The notes under the pieces: generated by a model
Told to the model about the DNA's origin: nothing
Database searches by the model: none
The model's input: the letters and a program-made list of their open reading frames with translations, nothing else
Shown: piece after piece, positions 48,541-56,514 of the stretch
Layout of the letters: each line of letters starts with the position of its first letter
How positions within the stretch are numbered: position 1 is the stretch's first letter
Made by a program: the position numbers and the translations under genes
Assembly: GCA_947601495.1 (NCBI GenBank)
Contig: CANQGE010000003.1
Span: 101,879 to 165,878, forward strand
Direction of reading: 5' to 3'
Origin: an uncultured Clostridia bacterium
Lineage (GTDB): Bacteria; Bacillota; Clostridia; TANB77; CAG-508
DNA length: 64,000 nucleotides

Positions 48541-49812
48541 CTATCTTCCCCTTCTTAAAGGATTTATTTCATTTAGTCCTTTCAAAGTTGAAGCACTCAC
48601 ATTAAATATAACTTTTACCATTTTTTCTACTGTTCCCATTGCTAAAAAGAAAGCAACTGCTATAATTGGTGCTTCTTCAGCTATGTTATTTGCTGTTAAA
48701 ACAAATATTATATATATAAGTGCATGAAGTGGCTGAATTAAAACATTTGTTATAAATTCTTTCATCCAAATTGAAAATGCTTGTGCCCTACCATCTCCTG
48801 CTTTATCTATTGAATATGTAATAGTTATTAATGGTGATATGGCTATTAGAAAACCAACCATTAAAAACCTTTTTATATATGTCCAGAAAAATTTAAATTC
48901 CATTAATAATAATAACCAGTATACAATTGACCAGAAAGTTAATTTTAATCCAGATAAACTAAATGTATAATTTAGAGTTTGACTACGTATTGTTTCCTCG
49001 AAAGTTGCCTTTGTATTAGAAGAAGTTTCTTCTGGGTCACTTACTAAAGAAATAACTTGTTGCTCTAAATTATAAAATGCTGACGTTAATAGTTCTCCAA
49101 ATCTTATTGTAAAACTCATTATATATAACATAAAAAATATTAAAATAATACTTTCTACCCAACTTATAAGCATTTTCTTATATTTTGCTTGTTCTAGTGC
49201 TACAGTAGATATAGCCATTCTTATTCCTATATATATAAGAACTAGTAATCCAATTGCTAATGCAATTGTTCTACTTATATAAAATACATTTGCTATTGCA
49301 CCTTTAACAATATTATTGCTAGGATCTGCAGTTACTGTAATGGCTTTACTATCACCTGCTCCTACAACATATTCTGTATTTGTATCAAAATAATTTATAT
49401 TAAATAACGGAACTCGATTAAAAACCATTCTCTCTATTGTAAGCCAATATAATGTTTTTGATTCACCATTAACAGATTCTTCTGCATATGTGAGCTGAGC
49501 TAGAATAACATCTATTTGAAGTACTATTACATTTATAATTCTTGCTAAAATTCCTGTAACAACACCAACTATTGATGCACCATAACTAAGCGCAGAAGTG
49601 ACAACTTTTTCACTACTATTTTGTACTCTAGATACAGTTCCTTCTTCAATAATTTCTGCAGTAGCAGTATTTGATTGACTGGCAGATTCTCCTTTAAGTG
49701 CTTCTTCTGCACGAGATGGTGTCCCTTCTGCTTCTTTTGCATAAGCACCATTACAAAATATGAAATTAAACAATAATAGCATAACTAGCATTATACTTAT
49801 GATTTTTTTCAT
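48541..49812 (-). CDS. VirB6/TrbL-like polytopic protein 1, short form (423 aa)
   Basis: Signal peptide (residues 4-25), a Glu/Ser-rich outside segment, then about seven membrane helices containing the shared block SPLITITYSIDKAGDGRAQA followed by WMKEFITNVLIQPLHALIYI. Unlike its three paralogs it ends after the membrane domain (last residues NEINPLRRGR) and so has the length of an ordinary VirB6/TrbL. It lies directly after the VirB4 gene, as channel genes often do, and is the best candidate for the core channel subunit. Confidence 0.85.
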   Translation of the reverse strand: MKKIISIMLVMLLLFNFIFCNGAYAKEAEGTPSRAEEALKGESASQSNTATAEIIEEGTVSRVQNSSEKVVTSALSYGASIVGVVTGILARIINVIVLQIDVILAQLTYAEESVNGESKTLYWLTIERMVFNRVPLFNINYFDTNTEYVVGAGDSKAITVTADPSNNIVKGAIANVFYISRTIALAIGLLVLIYIGIRMAISTVALEQAKYKKMLISWVESIILIFFMLYIMSFTIRFGELLTSAFYNLEQQVISLVSDPEETSSNTKATFEETIRSQTLNYTFSLSGLKLTFWSIVYWLLLLMEFKFFWTYIKRFLMVGFLIAISPLITITYSIDKAGDGRAQAFSIWMKEFITNVLIQPLHALIYIIFVLTANNIAEEAPIIAVAFFLAMGTVEKMVKVIFNVSASTLKGLNEINPLRRGR

Positions 49813-49836
49813 ATATTTTCCCCGTTTTATTTTTTA

Positions 49837-51834
49837 TTAATTCTTTTCTTGAGCCTCTTGTCTTGCTTTTTCTAAAGCGACTTGTTTATTTAAGTTTGTT
49901 TCAACGAATTCGAATTCTTTCTTAGTTGGTTGTATTGATAGAATTGCAGAATCACTACCTACTTTAAGTAATCCTTCACCTCTATTACATGTGATTAAGA
50001 ATCCTGCTTCACCTTCGCTTAATTTAAATACTTCTTTTAAGTATTGAATTTCTGATTTATCTTGTGCTAAGAATAATTTTGTTTCTGAAGAAGTTAAAAC
50101 TGCTTGAACTTCTTGTTTTTCATAGAAATCTTGGAATTTCTGTGAGATAACTGCTAATGAAACATTTCTTTTTCTAGCACGTCTAGCCATTGTATTTAAG
50201 AAATCAACAGCTTCTGGATATGGAAGAAGCATCCATGCCTCATCAATTAAAACTCTTTTCTTAGCAGCTTTAGATTTATCCTCACTGTTTTTCTTAACAT
50301 ATTTTTCCCAAACCCATGAAAGCATTATTTGTTGTGCAAGAGGTCTTGCAAATCTTTCCTCTAGTTGAGAAATATCTATGTTTATGAAAGGAACACCATC
50401 TAATAGTTCAAATGTTGACTGTCCATCAAAATAAGCCATTTGTCCTTGATATTCTCTAACATATTGTTTCATAACCTTTACTAAATAACTATAGTGGAAA
50501 CGATAATCTGGGTTTTCATTTTCTTCTGCTTTTCTTTGAATTCTCTTAAACCAAGAACCTATTGTTGGCATTTCCTTTTTAGTTCTACCTAAATAGTTCT
50601 CAGAAATATTAATTTGTCCACCATTTTCGTCTCTTGTGTATAAACTTTCAATATTATTTGTAATACCTAAAGCTGCATACTCTTCTGCTACAGCTTCAGA
50701 AATAATTTGTTTTGTAAGCTCGTTTACTTCTTGGCTTCTTGTACTACCTCTAGCCATTGTAAGAAGACCGTTTGTTACGTCTTCAACTTTATTTTCTACA
50801 CTTAAAACTGTTCTCTCTTTTCCTGTTATTTCATCTCTTATAGTTTCTGGTTCTATATCAAATAGATTTATAACCGTTTTAGAGTTTGGGCTTAATGTTA
50901 CGTTAACACCACCTAATGCTTCAGCAACTATTCCATACTCACCTTCAGCATCTAGAGCTAAACTCTCAATTCCCATTAAAACTGCTGATCTAGCTGTTAA
51001 TGTTTTGATTGTAACAGATTTACCAGCACCAGACTTACCAAAAATAACCATATTATAGTTTGTTAATTTTGAACTAAAGTTATCATATAAGATTGGTAGT
51101 CCTGTTTGTTTATTAAATCCTAAAGGAATACCATTTTCATGTCCAACTTCTGAAGTGAAGAATGGGAATACTGTTGACATAGCCCTTCTATCGAACGTAT
51201 GTGATTTTGTTAATTTGTTATCTAGATATGGCATGTTACTTCTAAATGCCTCATCTTGTATTGCCCATGCTGGTTTTATATCTATAAGGTTTTTAGACAT
51301 TTCACTTGATAATAATTCTGTATATTTTTCAAGTTCATCCATACTATATGCAAATATTGTTGCTATAATTGATGAATCGAATAATTTATTGAAACCTGCT
51401 GCAATAGAGTCACGAAGGTCTTCTGCCTCCATTCTTTTTTGTGCTATAACTCTTTCTCTGTTTATATCACCTCTATCTAATGCAACAATTCTTTCAGATT
51501 CAAGTTCGTTTATTGTTCTGTTTAAGTCTGTTTGTGAAGAAGCTTCACTAACTGGATTTATAAAAACAGATACATTTATATCTCCAAAGGTATACATTCC
51601 TCTTAAGAATTCTGGGAAAGTACACATTCTTGGTAAATTTGATACTATCATGCTTCTAGCATATCTAGTTCTAGATGAAGAAATTTCTATGTGATTTGTA
51701 TAACTAGCATCTATACCACCAGGAGCGATTAAACTTTTAATATTTTTTTCATTTTTCTTAAATACACTAACTTCTTCTGGCTTTATATTTTCGATTTCAT
51801 TTGTAGAAGTTGTTTCTTTTTTACTTTTAAACAT
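49837..51834 (-). CDS. VirB4/TraE-type type IV secretion ATPase (665 aa)
   Basis: The N-terminal domain (HIEISSSRTRYARSMIVSNL, then a coiled segment) is followed by a RecA-like ATPase with Walker A GKSGAGKSVTIKT near residue 265, the LALDAEGEYG motif, Walker B RVLIDEAWMLLPYPEA near 530, and TMARRARKRNVSLAVISQKFQDF, all hallmarks of VirB4. Its length is usual for Gram-positive forms. VirB4 powers assembly of the pilus and substrate transfer and is the most reliable marker of type IV secretion. No VirD4-type coupling ATPase is found nearby. Confidence 0.95.
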   Translation of the reverse strand: MFKSKKETTSTNEIENIKPEEVSVFKKNEKNIKSLIAPGGIDASYTNHIEISSSRTRYARSMIVSNLPRMCTFPEFLRGMYTFGDINVSVFINPVSEASSQTDLNRTINELESERIVALDRGDINRERVIAQKRMEAEDLRDSIAAGFNKLFDSSIIATIFAYSMDELEKYTELLSSEMSKNLIDIKPAWAIQDEAFRSNMPYLDNKLTKSHTFDRRAMSTVFPFFTSEVGHENGIPLGFNKQTGLPILYDNFSSKLTNYNMVIFGKSGAGKSVTIKTLTARSAVLMGIESLALDAEGEYGIVAEALGGVNVTLSPNSKTVINLFDIEPETIRDEITGKERTVLSVENKVEDVTNGLLTMARGSTRSQEVNELTKQIISEAVAEEYAALGITNNIESLYTRDENGGQINISENYLGRTKKEMPTIGSWFKRIQRKAEENENPDYRFHYSYLVKVMKQYVREYQGQMAYFDGQSTFELLDGVPFINIDISQLEERFARPLAQQIMLSWVWEKYVKKNSEDKSKAAKKRVLIDEAWMLLPYPEAVDFLNTMARRARKRNVSLAVISQKFQDFYEKQEVQAVLTSSETKLFLAQDKSEIQYLKEVFKLSEGEAGFLITCNRGEGLLKVGSDSAILSIQPTKKEFEFVETNLNKQVALEKARQEAQEKN

Positions 51835-51852
51835 TTTTATCCTCCTTTTTCA

Positions 51853-53109
51853 TTAGTCTTCTTTTTTTCTTTTTACTATTTTCTTTTTAATAGTAGTATT
51901 TGTTGTGCTAGATGATTCTAGTTTTTTCGTTTCTTCTTCTTTTTTCTCACTATTTTTAATTTCTTGTTTTGCTAACTTGAAAACTCTAGGATCTAATTGA
52001 TTTTCATAAGTATCTAATATCTCATTTGCTTTTTGTCTTATTTTTTCTTCTTTGTTTATTGCAAATTCTAGTTCTTCAATTTGTTTCTTTCTATCTGCTT
52101 TTAATATACTATCTGTTGCCATATCAATAGCAGCAATATTAATTTCTCTATCAATTTTTTCTTGTTTCTTTTGAAGTACATCTTTTCCTGTACTATATAA
52201 TGAATCATATTGTGCATCTAATGCTTTTGATAGTTGTAATAGCTCTGCTTCGTCTCTGTTATATGCAATATATAATAATTCAGCTAATTGCTCTGAATCT
52301 AGTATTGAACATGTTATTTGAGAAGTTGCTAAAGCACTTGCAATGTTTTGGCATCTTGTATAAAGCTCTGCAAAACACATATTGTATAATTCTTCTTTAG
52401 AATACTTTTCTGTTCCTGCACCAATTTCTGCTGAGTAATAAGATACAACAACATATGTTCTTTGTTGTAAAACATTTTTATTAGAACTTAATTTTTCTAC
52501 ATAATCTGTAATACTAGCACCATATTCTAAAATGTTTATCTTTCTTCTTTTCTCAAATTCTAATTTTTCTCTTAAAGCCTTATTTCCCATTGATCTTGCT
52601 TGAGCAATTTTAGCATCTAGCTTATCAATTTCGATTGTTAAATTATCTATTCTTCCTTTGTATTCTTCGATGATATCTCTTAAATTTAAAGTTCTACTTT
52701 GAATATATAATTGAATTGGAAATCTTAATGTATTTAAGAATTGAACAAATCCTTCCTCTATAGCTATTTTCTCTTGTTCAGACATTAAATCATAGTTAAC
52801 ACCATTACATTGTAATATCATAACATATTGTGTACCTTTTTTTCTTACAATCATATTATCAACTATTTCATCAAATTCCATAAAATCAAAAATTGATTCT
52901 TGTGTTAAGTTTCCTGTAAATCTACCATAGTTTTGGTCTATTTTCTTTTCGTTTTTAGAAGAATCATTTGCAACAGAGTCTTCCTCATATTGTTTAGTTT
53001 TTTCTTTTTTTGGTTTCATCAAGTACAAGTACAATAGTACAAGTAAAACCATTACACCTAAAATTATAAATATTCCCATTTGAAGAATTGGTATTAGGTT
53101 AGTATCCAT
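51853..53109 (-). CDS. Membrane-anchored VirB4-N-domain-like protein (418 aa)
   Basis: One N-terminal membrane helix (residues 8-30) leads to a domain (TQESIFDFMEFDEIVDNMIV, GVNYDLMSEQEKIAIEEGF, FPIQLYIQSRTLN) that resembles the N-terminal domain of TraC/VirB4-like ATPases, then a coiled-coil region and a Lys/Glu-rich tail. No Walker motifs are present. The gene is between prgI and virB4, and its ATG directly follows the prgI stop (TAAATG). I infer a docking partner of VirB4; homology should be tested by profile search. Confidence 0.72.
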   Translation of the reverse strand: MDTNLIPILQMGIFIILGVMVLLVLLYLYLMKPKKEKTKQYEEDSVANDSSKNEKKIDQNYGRFTGNLTQESIFDFMEFDEIVDNMIVRKKGTQYVMILQCNGVNYDLMSEQEKIAIEEGFVQFLNTLRFPIQLYIQSRTLNLRDIIEEYKGRIDNLTIEIDKLDAKIAQARSMGNKALREKLEFEKRRKINILEYGASITDYVEKLSSNKNVLQQRTYVVVSYYSAEIGAGTEKYSKEELYNMCFAELYTRCQNIASALATSQITCSILDSEQLAELLYIAYNRDEAELLQLSKALDAQYDSLYSTGKDVLQKKQEKIDREINIAAIDMATDSILKADRKKQIEELEFAINKEEKIRQKANEILDTYENQLDPRVFKLAKQEIKNSEKKEEETKKLESSSTTNTTIKKKIVKRKKED

Positions 53110-53445
53110 TTATTTTTCCTCCTTTGTATATATGTACATTTTTCTACTTTTCTTAAATTTTATATATCTTAAAATAATTTCTCCAATTGGTTCTCCACCA
53201 ATTTTCTTAGTTACTGGGAAAGCAACTATTGTAGGAATTTTTACTGCTCCGATAACATATCCCATTAATCCAAAAAGTGCCATAATTACTATTCCCACTA
53301 TATCCATACCAAAAGATTTAAATAGTAGGAAAAAAATAGATCCTAACATAGCTCCTACCGCTGTTGTTATTAAAGACTTTACCGTAAAAATATATAATAT
53401 TCTTGATTCACCTCTATAGTTACGAGGTATTTGATATGTTGCCAT
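53110..53445 (-). CDS. PrgI family membrane protein (111 aa)
   Basis: The start ATYQIPRNYRGESRIL, two adjacent membrane helices, and the C-terminal EIILRYIKFKKSRKMYIY match the PrgI family (small proteins found next to VirB4 in Gram-positive type IV systems and corresponding to VirB3). The track starts at a TTG seven codons earlier, but AAGGAGGAATCTT precedes ATG GCA, which is the better start. Confidence 0.9.
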   Translation of the reverse strand: MATYQIPRNYRGESRILYIFTVKSLITTAVGAMLGSIFFLLFKSFGMDIVGIVIMALFGLMGYVIGAVKIPTIVAFPVTKKIGGEPIGEIILRYIKFKKSRKMYIYTKEEK

Positions 53446-53498
53446 AAGATTCCTCCTTCTAAGCAATTTTATTTATATTTATTTAATAATTGACTAAA

Positions 53499-53948
53499 TT
53501 AAAATTGACTTGCTATATTTACTACTAAACTCCAAATTGAATATGCTCCAAAAATAACTATTCCAGCCACTACAACACCTATTAATTGTGTTTTTAGTTT
53601 TGCTTGTGCCTCTGGTCCAGCTGTTAGATATTTAATACCCATATATGTTGTTACTGCAACCATTACACCTGTACCAATCATAGTTAAAACTTGACCTAAA
53701 GCGACAAATTTATCTGTGACTCCAGATGTATCAATGCTTCCACTACCAAACGAACTTCCAGCACTTGAAAAATTTTTTATATCTGAGTTTATTTCGCCTA
53801 GTAATGAAGTTCCATCTTTTCCAGAACCTCCAGACTCTCCAGACTCTTCCGCCATAGATTCATTATAAAAAGGCGTTATTAACGTACAAAAAGATAATAA
53901 TATCAATGATATTATTATTTTAATTATCACGCTCTTTTTTAGTAACAT
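53499..53948 (-). CDS. VirB2/TrbC-like pilin paralog 6 (about 149 aa)
   Basis: A signal peptide ending around SMAEE is followed by a Gly/Ser-rich acidic segment and two membrane helices (LGQVLTMIGTGVMVAVTTYMGIKYL, then LIGVVVAGIVIFGAYSIWSLV) separated by a short Lys-containing loop (GPEAQAKLKTQ), the VirB2/TrbC layout. Three ATG codons cluster at the 5' end; GAGGAG is best placed for the third (MLLKKSV). It heads the VirB4 operon, separated from the other five pilin-like genes by a terminator, so it may be the one made with the core machine. Confidence 0.8.
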   Translation of the reverse strand: MLLKKSVIIKIIISLILLSFCTLITPFYNESMAEESGESGGSGKDGTSLLGEINSDIKNFSSAGSSFGSGSIDTSGVTDKFVALGQVLTMIGTGVMVAVTTYMGIKYLTAGPEAQAKLKTQLIGVVVAGIVIFGAYSIWSLVVNIASQF

Positions 53949-54083
53949 ATTCATCATCTCCTCTTTTTTGGCATATTTATACTATTATATTAATTATAAT
54001 AAAAGCATATTTTTTTTTCAACATTTTTATATAATATTTGATATTTTTAACATAATTGTAATAAACTTTTTTATCATAAAAAA

Positions 54084-54111
54084 GGAAGTTGATAGTTTTA
54101 AATCAACTTCC
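54084..54111 (-). terminator. Terminator after the five-gene pilin-like array
   Basis: GGAAGTTGAT pairs with ATCAACTTCC around TTAAAACT on the minus strand, followed by TTTTTTTATG. It divides the array at 54130-56250 from the downstream secretion operon. Confidence 0.85.
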
Positions 54112-54129
54112 CTTAAATTATTTTTATCA

Positions 54130-54534
54130 TTAATTGCTGCCTAATGAACCATTTGTAAAGCTTACTAGAGCACTCACTAGATTTACTGCTCCAAATAAAA
54201 GAATACAACCTATAATTATAGGTAAAATTGATTTTTTCGTTTCTGCTTTTTCTGAAGGACTCGCTAGTAAATATTTTATGCCGAGTATTGTTATAACTAT
54301 TAGTGCTATACCTGTTCCAACAACTTGCATAACACCAATAATAATATTTATTACATTTCCAATTCCGCCAGAATCTTCACCGCCAGGGCTTGCCATGTTG
54401 GACGCTCCTTCCATAGAGCTTATTAAGCTTTTTATATCTCCGCCACCCGCGCTTCCCTCTTCAGCATATACAGAAATATTTAGGAACAAGCTTATTATAA
54501 GAATTATAAGCAGTATTGAAACAATTTTTTTCAT
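54130..54534 (-). CDS. VirB2/TrbC-like pilin paralog 5 (134 aa)
   Basis: Signal peptide (residues 4-22), an acidic Gly-rich stretch with a Met/Ser motif, then two membrane helices with the loop LLASPSEKAETKKSILP between them. The loop preserves the family pattern KY-LL-SP-(E/D)KA-KK seen in paralogs 1-4, in which the loop is cytoplasmic and positive. AGGAGAAAAAG precedes the ATG. It is the last gene of the array. Confidence 0.8.
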   Translation of the reverse strand: MKKIVSILLIILIISLFLNISVYAEEGSAGGGDIKSLISSMEGASNMASPGGEDSGGIGNVINIIIGVMQVVGTGIALIVITILGIKYLLASPSEKAETKKSILPIIIGCILLFGAVNLVSALVSFTNGSLGSN

Positions 54535-54583
54535 CTTTTTCTCCTATCTCATTTTTTTATAATGAATTTTTTTATGTTTATTA

Positions 54584-54961
54584 TCAATTTGCTGTTAATC
54601 CAGATTCAATAAAGTTTTGAATTATAGTAAGAATTCCTGATGCTCCAAAAAGGATTAATGCTCCAATAATATAATTTACAGCATATTTTTTTATATCTGC
54701 TCTATCTCCTGCTGAGGCAATTATATATTTGCATGCTATTATCATCAACATAGAAATTGCTACAGCTGCACCTATTATTCTAACAATATTTAAGACTGCA
54801 CCAATAACATTTCTTATTAACGGTCCACCTTCTTCTTTTCCAATTGATTTTCCTGAAAAATATAAAACACCCGATTCTGCATCTCCTGCATATGTATTTA
54901 TATTAACAAAAACTGAAGAAATAATTAACATTATAATTAATGTTATTACAATTTTTTTCAT
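54584..54961 (-). CDS. VirB2/TrbC-like pilin paralog 4 (about 125 aa)
   Basis: A signal peptide and a short acidic, Gly-rich mature N-terminus precede two membrane helices joined by ASAGDRADIKKYAVN. The track has a start five codons earlier, but GGGAGTGATTAAA is placed before ATG AAA AAA, so I use that. It is co-directional with and about 50 bases upstream of paralog 5. Confidence 0.8.
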   Translation of the reverse strand: MKKIVITLIIMLIISSVFVNINTYAGDAESGVLYFSGKSIGKEEGGPLIRNVIGAVLNIVRIIGAAVAISMLMIIACKYIIASAGDRADIKKYAVNYIIGALILFGASGILTIIQNFIESGLTAN

Positions 54962-54982
54962 TTTAATCACTCCCATTTTATA

Positions 54983-55405
54983 TTAGTGTCCTCCACTCGT
55001 AGAAGCTGGTCCTGTTGGAGCTCCTTTAAAAGCCTCATTTGATATATTTACCAATAATGCTATAATTTGCATTGCTGAAAAAAGAATAAACGTTCCAATT
55101 ACATATGCAACAGCATGTTTTTTTATGTCTGCCCTATCTCCTGGAGCTGATATCATATATTTCATTGATATTATTAGTAGCACTACTACAGAAATTGCTA
55201 TTGATGCTATTCTTAAAACTGACACAACTGTTGCAGCTCCATTATTTACTAAAGTATCTACTTTTGTTGAATCACCACTTGAGTAGTTCAATTCAAAGTT
55301 TCCATTTCCATCTGCTAAAGTTATTATTGCTATGCTACTTAAAATAATTGAAACACTTAATATTACAACCAATTTAATTATTAGTGATTTAGTATTAGCT
55401 TTCAT
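54983..55405 (-). CDS. VirB2/TrbC-like pilin paralog 3 (140 aa)
   Basis: Signal peptide, acidic spacer, helix 1 (VVSVLRIASIAISVVVLLIISMKYM), loop ISAPGDRADIKKHAV, helix 2 (VIGTFILFSAMQIIALLV) and a Gly/Ser-rich end. The loop is nearly the same as in the frameshifted paralog 1. GGAGGAAGT precedes the ATG. VirB2-type subunits are pilus or channel components in known systems. Confidence 0.82.
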   Translation of the reverse strand: MKANTKSLIIKLVVILSVSIILSSIAIITLADGNGNFELNYSSGDSTKVDTLVNNGAATVVSVLRIASIAISVVVLLIISMKYMISAPGDRADIKKHAVAYVIGTFILFSAMQIIALLVNISNEAFKGAPTGPASTSGGH

Positions 55406-55434
55406 ACTTCCTCCATTTTATAATTTTATTGCTT

Positions 55435-55833
55435 TTATGTTACTATTGTTGAAAATTTTTGAATTATTGCTAAAATTCCTGAAACTGCAAATAGTACTAC
55501 CGCTCCAATAATATAAACTATTGCACTCTTTTTTATTTCTGCCTTTTCTCCTGGGGCTGCTAACATATATTTCATAGCAATTACTATTAGCATTATAATT
55601 GCAATTCCAACTGCAACTACTTTCACAACTGTAGCAACTGATGACAGCAAACTAAAAGTAGCATCATTTGCATCTTTATTACCTGCTACATCTCTTTGCA
55701 TTTGAGTTTCCAATTTGTCAATGTAAGTTGTTCCATCACCAGTTGCTTTACTAACAAACAAATTACTAATTGCTGAAAAAATAATTATTATTAACAAAAT
55801 TGAAGCAAAAGCTTTTCTTTTTATTCTCGTCAT
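55435..55833 (-). CDS. VirB2/TrbC-like pilin paralog 2 (about 132 aa)
   Basis: Signal peptide, polar segment with Asp/Asn-rich patch (AGNKDANDATF), helix 1, loop LAAPGEKAEIKKSAI and helix 2. The track starts eight codons upstream; GGAGGAAATGCA directly precedes ATG ACG AGA, which I take as the start, and this removes an overlap with the preceding gene. Confidence 0.82.
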   Translation of the reverse strand: MTRIKRKAFASILLIIIIFSAISNLFVSKATGDGTTYIDKLETQMQRDVAGNKDANDATFSLLSSVATVVKVVAVGIAIIMLIVIAMKYMLAAPGEKAEIKKSAIVYIIGAVVLFAVSGILAIIQKFSTIVT

Positions 55834-55856
55834 TGCATTTCCTCCATAATATAACA

Positions 55857-56126
55857 TTATTCAGGTTTAGCACTAAATGCTCCTGATAATTTTTTTATTA
55901 TTTCCAAAATAGCTGATGCTGAAAACATTATAACAGCACCTACTACATATACAACAGCATGTTTTTTTACTGTTGCTCTATCTCCTGGAGCTGATAACAT
56001 ATATTTCATAGCTAACACAACTAACATTATAACAGCAACACCAACTGCTATTACTTGAGCAATTGCCATAGCGGTATCCGCCAAATAATTAGCCGCTCTA
56101 TCTACATCTTCATTTCCGATCCCCAC
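55857..56126 (-). CDS. VirB2/TrbC-like pilin paralog 1, mature part (frameshifted from its signal peptide)
   Basis: This frame encodes both membrane helices and the loop LSAPGDRATVKKHAV typical of the family, but no signal peptide; its only start candidate is a GTG without a ribosome binding site. The missing signal peptide is encoded just upstream in another frame (56110-56250). A run of four C at 56121-56124 marks the junction: removing one base gives a single 130-residue protein of family length. Either a real disrupted gene, a frameshift by ribosome slippage, or an assembly error. Confidence 0.75.
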   Translation of the reverse strand: MGIGNEDVDRAANYLADTAMAIAQVIAVGVAVIMLVVLAMKYMLSAPGDRATVKKHAVVYVVGAVIMFSASAILEIIKKLSGAFSAKPE

Positions 56127-56250
56127 CTGCTATAGTATTTATTTTGTCAAGCATACCACCATCATCTGCGGCTTCTACATATGTAAAAGTTTGAATTATA
56201 GTTGCTATCATCATTATTACTAAAGCTATACAAATTATTTTTCTTTTCAT
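56110..56250 (-). CDS. Signal-peptide half of the frameshifted pilin paralog 1 (46 codons)
   Basis: An ATG with GGGAGTTATGAT opens a frame encoding a perfect signal peptide (RKIICIALVIMMIATII, cleavage near VEA-A) and then a Gly-rich stretch AGGDRK before TGA. The signal peptide resembles those of the other paralogs. On its own it has no purpose, so it is the 5' half of the gene continued at 55857-56126. Confidence 0.65.
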   Translation of the reverse strand: MKRKIICIALVIMMIATIIQTFTYVEAADDGGMLDKINTIAGGDRK

Positions 56251-56473
56251 ATCATAACTCCCATTTTTATACACTTACACTTTAATTATACCATTTTTAA
56301 AAATTTTTTTCAATATTTAACCACCTTTATATTACCCTATTTGTCAGTTTTTGTAAATAGAAAATTTTATATTTAAATTTATTTTTAAAAAACTTAGTAA
56401 AACTAATACTTTTATATAATTTTTTAAAATCATATCTAATAATTAAAAATAATGAGTGAGTGAGCAACAAGAA

Positions 56474-56504
56474 AAGCACCCGATTGCAATGCTTTCGGGT
56501 GCTT
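56474..56504 (-). terminator. Terminator after the HNH gene
   Basis: AAGCACCCGA pairs with TCGGGTGCTT around a short loop, followed by a T-containing tail on the minus strand. Its GC content is unlike the surrounding sequence, matching the HNH gene it follows. Confidence 0.8.
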
Positions 56505-56514
56505 GCTGTTGTTG

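Noticed and set aside
49837-51834. VirB4 ATPase as evidence of an integrative conjugative element
   Set aside because: No relaxase, coupling ATPase, integrase or attachment site is visible in the window, so I do not annotate an element.
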